A stretch of 10,412 bases of DNA. Origin: Fimenecus sp045633505. Its GTDB lineage: Bacteria > Bacillota > Clostridia > Oscillospirales > Acutalibacteraceae. The position numbers and the translations under genes were made by a program. Positions 6,422 to 10,412 of the stretch are shown one piece after another (the stretch's first letter is position 1; each line of letters starts with the position of its first letter). A model generated the notes under the pieces. The model had not been told where the DNA came from and searched no databases. It was given only the letters and a program-made list of their open reading frames with translations. The stretch is from assembly GCA_045633505.1 (NCBI GenBank), contig JAZQYK010000066.1, forward strand, positions 1 to 10,412, written 5' to 3'.

Positions 6422-8041
6422 ATGTCAAGTCCGCTTACCGTAACGGTTATTACCGACACACATTATTATTCTAAAAAACTCGGCACTTCAGGTGAAGCAT
6501 ATAAAACCGCCGACAATAAGAGTGGTGTTTTGCTGGCTGAAGCCGGTGAACTGCTTGAAGCCGCATTCTCACAGATTGCTAAAGACGAAAGAACGGATAT
6601 TGTTCTTCTTTCAGGCGACACTACAAGCAACGGCGATTATGATTCTCACAAGGAATTTATTGAAATGCTTCGTGACCTTAAATCAAAAGGCAAGAGAGTT
6701 TATGTGCTTACGGCTACACACGACTATCAGGGCGACGGTCAGACTCACAGATATGATGGGTATGACCGAGTACCTACTCCTGCCGCAAAACGCGAAGAAC
6801 TTTTTGATATGTATAAGGAATTCGGTCCTGACGAGGCACTTGCCGTACACGAAGAAAGTATGTCATATATCATTCAGTTGGCTGACGGATATCGACTTTT
6901 CGCTCTTAACGACGACACTAACAGAAACGGCAAAAGCGGTTTTTCTGACGAGTGCTTTGAGTGGATTAAAGAACAGATTGCTGACGCAAAAGCAAACGGT
7001 CAGTTTATTATCGCAATGACTCACCACCCTCTTATTGCTCCATCCCCTATGTATGAAATTATCGGCAAAGGCGATATGATGGGCGACTATGACGTTCGCC
7101 GTGAGCAATTTGCCGACTTAGGTCTTCAGTTTATGCTTACAGGTCACACTCACGTACACGACATTGACAAGCACGTAAGTCCTAAGGGAAATTATTTCTA
7201 TGATATTTCTACTGCTTCAACGGTTGGCTACCCTGCTACAATCAGAACCGTAGTTTTTGACGCAGAAAGCAAAATAGTTTCAACTACTACTGATTTTATT
7301 ACAGAACCAGTAAGTTTTGATACAAAGGGCAAGGATTTGCAGACTTATCTTTCAGACCACTTAATTGGTATGATTAGAGACGTAATCAAGGCCGCAGGTG
7401 AAGATATTGACAAATTTGCTGATATGGCAACGGCAATCAGCATCAAGAAAAAACTTTCTTATAAAATCGGTTGGCTTATCAAACCTATTTTCAAGGCGCT
7501 TAACAATTTAAAAATCGGCACAGTCGGTAACTGGACTCGTGCAGAAACCGGTCTTAAAAAGTCGGATTATGCTGATATAAAAGACAATAGCGTAGTTGAT
7601 TTTATTGTTGATTTAGTTCTTAATCTTTATGGCGGCAAGAGTCTTTACACGCCTGATGATAATGAATATAAAATCGCAATCGGTCTTATAAACATCATTG
7701 ACTCCGTTATTAAGGTATTACATATTCCGCTTAAAAAACTTGTAAAGGTTTCTGATACTGTCCGTGGCATTATTGAACCGTTGCTTTATAACAGCGGCAT
7801 TCCGTCTTACGATGCGATACTTCCCGTAATGCCTGTTTACGAAGGCAACGAACAAGGTCCGATACCTGAACCACCGACAAAGCCTGATACGGTTAAGGAC
7901 AGTAAAAAAGGACTGCCAATTGTAATTATCACTCTCCTTCTTTTACTCATCTTCCTTATTCCAATCATCTGCATTGGTGTTCCCGTTTTCCTTATCGGAT
8001 ACGTCATCAATGAAATCAAATATAAGGAATACTTAAAATAA
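6422..8041 (+). CDS. Calcineurin-like metallophosphoesterase with C-terminal membrane anchor
   Basis: This 539-residue protein is a predicted metal-dependent phosphoesterase whose substrate is unknown. The catalytic domain fills about residues 5-290 with motifs in order: D12-x-H14, SGD (D66), ATHD at 98-101 where GNHD is usual, THHP (H201-H202) and GHTH (241-244). Residues 300-470 are a helical extension I do not recognise. A proline-rich linker (PIPEPPTKP, about 480-488) leads to a very hydrophobic segment (499-528) and a charged tail ending KYKEYLK. There is no N-terminal signal peptide, so the enzyme is probably tail-anchored with its catalytic part in the cytoplasm, although a hairpin insertion is possible. 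The ATG has GGAG (6411-6414) directly after the thrS stop, so cotranscription under T-box control is likely. A strong terminator follows. Confidence 0.88.
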   Translation: MSSPLTVTVITDTHYYSKKLGTSGEAYKTADNKSGVLLAEAGELLEAAFSQIAKDERTDIVLLSGDTTSNGDYDSHKEFIEMLRDLKSKGKRVYVLTATHDYQGDGQTHRYDGYDRVPTPAAKREELFDMYKEFGPDEALAVHEESMSYIIQLADGYRLFALNDDTNRNGKSGFSDECFEWIKEQIADAKANGQFIIAMTHHPLIAPSPMYEIIGKGDMMGDYDVRREQFADLGLQFMLTGHTHVHDIDKHVSPKGNYFYDISTASTVGYPATIRTVVFDAESKIVSTTTDFITEPVSFDTKGKDLQTYLSDHLIGMIRDVIKAAGEDIDKFADMATAISIKKKLSYKIGWLIKPIFKALNNLKIGTVGNWTRAETGLKKSDYADIKDNSVVDFIVDLVLNLYGGKSLYTPDDNEYKIAIGLINIIDSVIKVLHIPLKKLVKVSDTVRGIIEPLLYNSGIPSYDAILPVMPVYEGNEQGPIPEPPTKPDTVKDSKKGLPIVIITLLLLLIFLIPIICIGVPVFLIGYVINEIKYKEYLK

Positions 8042-8048
8042 TTTATTC

Positions 8049-8077
8049 AAGCCGTCTAAAAAAGACGGCTTTTTTAT
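8049..8077 (+). terminator. Rho-independent terminator after the thrS operon
   Basis: AAGCCGTCT (8049-8057) and AGACGGCTT (8063-8071) form a perfect stem around an AAAAA loop, followed by a T-run to 8076. It begins 8 bases after the metallophosphoesterase stop codon and closes the thrS transcript. Confidence 0.95.
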
Positions 8078-8101
8078 TTGTGCAAAAACGAGAAATTGTT
8101 C

Positions 8102-8135
8102 AGCATTTTTCTACTTTTCTTACAAAAGAAATGCT
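8102..8135. repeat. Interrupted inverted repeat upstream of the PHP gene promoter
   Basis: AGCATTT (8102-8108) pairs with AAATGCT (8129-8135), and inside it CTTTT (8114-8118) pairs with AAAAG (8124-8128), leaving a 5-nt bulge on the left side. There is no clean T-run, so it is not an obvious terminator. It lies about 40 bp upstream of the -35 box at 8173. It may be a regulatory site or chance in AT-rich DNA. Confidence 0.3.
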
Positions 8136-8172
8136 CTAAAACAGTTTTATAGACTAAAAATTTCTAAAGTTC

Positions 8173-8201
8173 TTGATTTTTTTGCAAATAAGTAGTATAA
8201 T
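8173..8201 (+). promoter_or_regulatory. Promoter of the PHP phosphoesterase unit
   Basis: TTGATT (8173-8178) is followed by 17 bp and a perfect TATAAT (8196-8201). Transcription should start near 8208. The roughly 65-nt leader contains a small AGCC/GGCT hairpin (8226-8239) before the GGAGG at 8261. Confidence 0.85.
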
Positions 8202-8273
8202 GATGATATATATTGAGGGGATTTCAGCCTTTTTTGGCTTATGTTTCGCATTTTCTTTTTGGAGGTATTCATT

Positions 8274-9146
8274 TTGACTGGAGATTTACATTGTCACACA
8301 AGATTATCAGACGGAAGTTTAGGTATTGAAGACCTTATTATTTTCGCAAAGAAAAAAGGTATTGAAGCTATTGCTATTACCGACCACGACTGCCTTGCAG
8401 GTACAGTCAGAGGCAAAATCATCGGTGCACGTCACGGGGTTCAGGTAATCCCCGGTGTTGAGCTTTCTGCAACACACGAAGCAACGGAGAAAAACATTCA
8501 TATTCTTTGCTATCTTCCTGATTCACCTGATATGCTTGAAGGACTTTGCAAGAGAAACTCACTTGCCCGTAAAAAAGCAGGTCATTTTATGATGCTCCAG
8601 ACTGCTAAAAGATATCCAATCACAACAGAGTTTATTATGAAGTGCTCAACGGGTGCTACTAACCTCTTTAAAAAGCACATTATGCAAGCACTTATTGAAT
8701 GCGGTTACACAAATTCATTTAACGGCGACCTTTATAAAAAACTTTTCACAAAAGAAAGTGAAGACAACATTCTTGTTGTTCCGAAATATGAGGATGCAAA
8801 AGCCGTAATTGAAGCTATTCACACTGCGGGCGGTATTGCTATTCTTGCTCATCCGTTAGTAAACAATGCAATTGATTTGCTTGACGATTTAATCGGTTAC
8901 GGCATTGACGGTATTGAAGTTTTCCATCCGAGTGCTGATGAAACCGAGCAAGCTGAACTTAAAAAGATTGCAACTAAAAACAAACTTCTTGCTACGGGTG
9001 GCAGTGATTTCCACGGACTTTACAATGAATATAACGTATCATTAGGTGATTATACTACTCCTGATGACTGTTTACATTCACTTATGACTTACAAGTCAAA
9101 GCAAAAAAGATTACAGAAAAAATTAGCACAGCAGAATGCTGAATAA
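8274..9146 (+). CDS. PHP-domain metal-dependent phosphoesterase
   Basis: This is a predicted 290-residue cytoplasmic enzyme of the PHP superfamily, close in motif layout to YciV/RNase AM-type proteins (COG0613-like). The exact substrate cannot be read from sequence; nucleotide or RNA phosphoester hydrolysis is inference. Metal-binding motifs are complete: DLHCHTRLSDG (H6, H8, D13), AITDHD (D37, H38), PGVELSA (E63), HILCY (H76), LAHP (H193), EVFHPS (H218) and GGSDFHG (D245, H247). I chose the TTG at 8274 because GGAGG (8261-8265) sits 8 nt before it and the family usually begins close to the DLHxH motif. An in-frame ATG at 8241 would add 11 hydrophobic residues and has no ribosome binding site. 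The C-terminus is lysine-rich. The next gene starts 18 bp downstream. Confidence 0.93.
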   Translation: MTGDLHCHTRLSDGSLGIEDLIIFAKKKGIEAIAITDHDCLAGTVRGKIIGARHGVQVIPGVELSATHEATEKNIHILCYLPDSPDMLEGLCKRNSLARKKAGHFMMLQTAKRYPITTEFIMKCSTGATNLFKKHIMQALIECGYTNSFNGDLYKKLFTKESEDNILVVPKYEDAKAVIEAIHTAGGIAILAHPLVNNAIDLLDDLIGYGIDGIEVFHPSADETEQAELKKIATKNKLLATGGSDFHGLYNEYNVSLGDYTTPDDCLHSLMTYKSKQKRLQKKLAQQNAE

Positions 9147-9164
9147 CTGAAAGGAAAATGTTCT

Positions 9165-9731
9165 ATGCTTTTTGACGACAGCGACGTAAAAATCTTTAAC
9201 GAACCTGATAAAAAAGATTCTATTGACGAGGTTTCAATTATTGCTGAAATGACAAAGCAAAGAAGCAACGGCAATTCACAGAAAGCAAAGGAATTGGGAA
9301 AGATTCTTGCTGAAAGATTTGTTGACGAGCCTCACCTTCTCTCCGACCTTGAAAACGAAGTCGGTGAAATTCTTCGTGATGATAACACTATGTATCAAAT
9401 GAAGGTTCTGCTTGCATTTTCTGCTGAATATTCAATCAACCACGCGCTTCTGTCCCCGCTTCTTGCAAATACGGCGGTTAACGCTTTATATGACACCGTT
9501 AGAAAAAAAGCATTTGAATTTTATGACAGACTTGACGATGCGGCTGAATACAGTTTCTATTACCTTGCAGTAAGAAAAGGTGTTGACATTTCAAAAAATA
9601 TTGGCATTTCTTTTGCAATGCTTTGCGGCAAAGAAAATGACGCTTATTTCATTAACCTTGGTAAAAGACTTTTTGAAGTTGCAACTTATGAAATTGAAAA
9701 AACAATCAATAATGTTGGATTTGTAAAATAA
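9165..9731 (+). CDS. Uncharacterised helical protein cotranscribed with the PHP phosphoesterase
   Basis: I do not recognise this 188-residue protein. It has no signal peptide or membrane segment and few cysteines. An acidic N-terminal stretch (LFDDSDVKIFNEPDKKDSIDEV, about residues 2-23) is followed by what looks like all-alpha structure. A repeated helix-turn pattern runs through ERFVDEPHLLSDLENEVGEIL, the SPLLANTAVNALYDTV segment, and a last helix GKRLFEVATYEIEKTI. The start ATG follows AAAGGA (9150-9155). The 18-bp gap to the PHP gene and the strong terminator afterwards place both in one operon, so a role linked to the PHP enzyme is possible but unproven. Base composition matches the neighbours, and it is not an obvious foreign gene. 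Confidence 0.85.
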   Translation: MLFDDSDVKIFNEPDKKDSIDEVSIIAEMTKQRSNGNSQKAKELGKILAERFVDEPHLLSDLENEVGEILRDDNTMYQMKVLLAFSAEYSINHALLSPLLANTAVNALYDTVRKKAFEFYDRLDDAAEYSFYYLAVRKGVDISKNIGISFAMLCGKENDAYFINLGKRLFEVATYEIEKTINNVGFVK

Positions 9732-9744
9732 TTTTTTTCATAAG

Positions 9745-9778
9745 AAAAGCACTCTAATCAACCGATTAGAGTGCTTTT
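9745..9778. terminator. Bidirectional terminator between convergent genes
   Basis: A perfect 15-bp stem, from AAAAGCACTCTAATC (9745-9759) to GATTAGAGTGCTTTT (9764-9778), encloses the 4-nt loop AACC. T-rich flanks exist on both strands, and convergent genes end at 9731 and 9792. It therefore serves the PHP operon and the surface protein gene. The arms contain AGCACTC and GAGTGCT, the CIRCE core half-sites, but with a 14-nt spacer. Confidence 0.95.
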
Positions 9779-9791
9779 TATTTCATTTATA

Positions 9792-10412
9792 TCAGAATGT
9801 ATTATTTGAGGTTTCTTCGTTTTCTTTCTTTTTATCTTTATTCTTATAATAACCCGACGTTACAAAGTAAGTTACAGCAACGGAAATAATTGCTACTGCA
9901 ATTGATACACCGAAAAGCATTGCATAATGATAAATTCTTGAAACCTTATTGTTTTCATCATTAAGTTTTTCAACAATGTTGTTTATAAAGCCTTTAATTC
10001 CGCCCTGACTTGTTGCAGGCGCTGTTGTCTCTTCCGGAAGTGTAGTAGATTCGGTGATTGGTTCAGTAGTTGATTCCGTTATAGGTTCAGTTGTGCTTTC
10101 ATCAGTTGAGGACTCCTCTGTTGAGCTTGCCTCAGTCTTTTCTGTAACAGTAACTTTAAATGTTACCGTCCAGTTATTTTGCTTTGCGGTGATTGTTGTT
10201 TCACCAAGAGCCACACCCGTTACAACGCCTTTTGAAGAAACCGTTGCAATACTTGTATTTGCCGAACTCCAAGTGGTTGTATAGCTATCAGTAGCATCTG
10301 ATGGTACTTTTGCAATTTTGAGCGTTACAGTTGAGCCTATTGCAACTGACTTTGATGAACCGCCTGAAGCAGCAATGCTTGTCTGTGGCACATTAACGGT
10401 TACCTTACAAGT
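9792..10412 (-). CDS. Ig-like (Big_2) domain surface protein, C-terminal part, cut by window edge
   Basis: This is the C-terminal 206 residues of a larger exported protein whose N-terminus lies beyond the right edge. The frame is open to the last base, so a GTG at 10389-10391 is not a real start. The first visible residues, TCKVTVN, look like the end of one bacterial Ig-like group 2 domain. A full one follows (about residues 8-91), with IAASGGSSKSVAIGSTVTLKI, WSSANTSIATVSSKGVVTGVALGETTITA and FKVTVTE. A Ser/Thr/Glu-rich linker with TESTTEPI repeats (about 92-135) leads to a short amphipathic stretch. A transmembrane helix (about 162-184) and a basic tail with KNKDKKK come last. The layout says cell-surface anchoring by a C-terminal membrane helix, with no LPxTG motif seen. 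Adhesion or carbohydrate binding is possible, but the functional domain is outside the window. Confidence 0.9.
   Translation of the reverse strand, partial: TCKVTVNVPQTSIAASGGSSKSVAIGSTVTLKIAKVPSDATDSYTTTWSSANTSIATVSSKGVVTGVALGETTITAKQNNWTVTFKVTVTEKTEASSTEESSTDESTTEPITESTTEPITESTTLPEETTAPATSQGGIKGFINNIVEKLNDENNKVSRIYHYAMLFGVSIAVAIISVAVTYFVTSGYYKNKDKKKENEETSNNTF
10048..10095 (-). repeat. Two imperfect 24-bp tandem repeats in the surface protein linker
   Basis: Two adjacent 24-bp units (10048-10071 and 10072-10095) differ at a few bases, and each encodes eight residues of the pattern TESTTEPI. They lie in the Ser/Thr/Glu-rich stalk just before the membrane anchor. Such units often vary in copy number by slippage, which would change the stalk length. 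Confidence 0.7.

Noticed and set aside
9745..9778. A second CIRCE operator
   Set aside because: The half-site cores match, but the spacer is 14 nt instead of 9. The element sits between convergent gene ends with T-rich flanks, so it is a terminator.
10054..10284. Plus-strand open frame within the surface protein gene
   Set aside because: It is antisense to a clear Big_2 domain and Ser/Thr/Glu stalk. Its valine- and serine-rich composition is a by-product of the opposite strand.

Overview
The window looks like chromosome of a low-GC, Gram-positive anaerobe of the Clostridia, plausibly Ruminococcaceae-like. The support is the hrcA-grpE-dnaK gene order under a perfect CIRCE operator, strong GGAGG-type ribosome binding sites, TTGACA/TATAAT-type promoters, a T-box leader on thrS and a Firmicutes-type DnaK. 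The genus assignment is inference. No rRNA, tRNA, CRISPR array, transposase, integrase or phage gene was seen.

Left part (1-2705, minus strand): a class I heat-shock operon read leftward as hrcA, grpE, dnaK. DnaK is cut by the window edge after 342 residues. Its promoter and CIRCE sit at 2639-2705. The HrcA start is best placed at 2615, not at an upstream GTG lying inside CIRCE.

Middle left (2706-4056, plus strand): a divergently transcribed two-gene unit. It encodes a small PadR-family repressor and a single-pass membrane protein with a HAAS/DUF1700-like N-terminal region and an unrecognised cysteine-rich C-terminal domain. A 14-bp palindrome overlapping the -10 region is a good candidate PadR operator.

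Centre (4057-8077, plus strand): a threonine T-box riboswitch controls thrS. The specifier codon, stem III, antiterminator, UGGA acceptor-binding bulge and competing terminator can all be placed at base level. thrS is followed 11 bp later by a calcineurin-like metallophosphoesterase with a hydrophobic C-terminal anchor, and a strong terminator closes the unit.

Right part (8078-10412): a promoter drives a PHP-domain phosphoesterase, best started at a TTG codon, and a 188-residue helical protein of unknown function. A 15-bp perfect hairpin then serves as terminator for this unit and for a convergent gene. That gene encodes the C-terminal end of a wall- or membrane-anchored surface protein with Ig-like (Big_2) repeats, and it runs off the right edge.

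Overall this is mostly ordinary housekeeping chromosome, and I do not see a convincing new multi-gene system. The best second-look items are the PadR/cysteine-rich membrane protein pair, the unusual ThrRS active-site residues, the metallophosphoesterase with an altered GNHD motif and a tail anchor, the uncharacterised partner of the PHP protein, and a terminator that shares a 13-mer with CIRCE.
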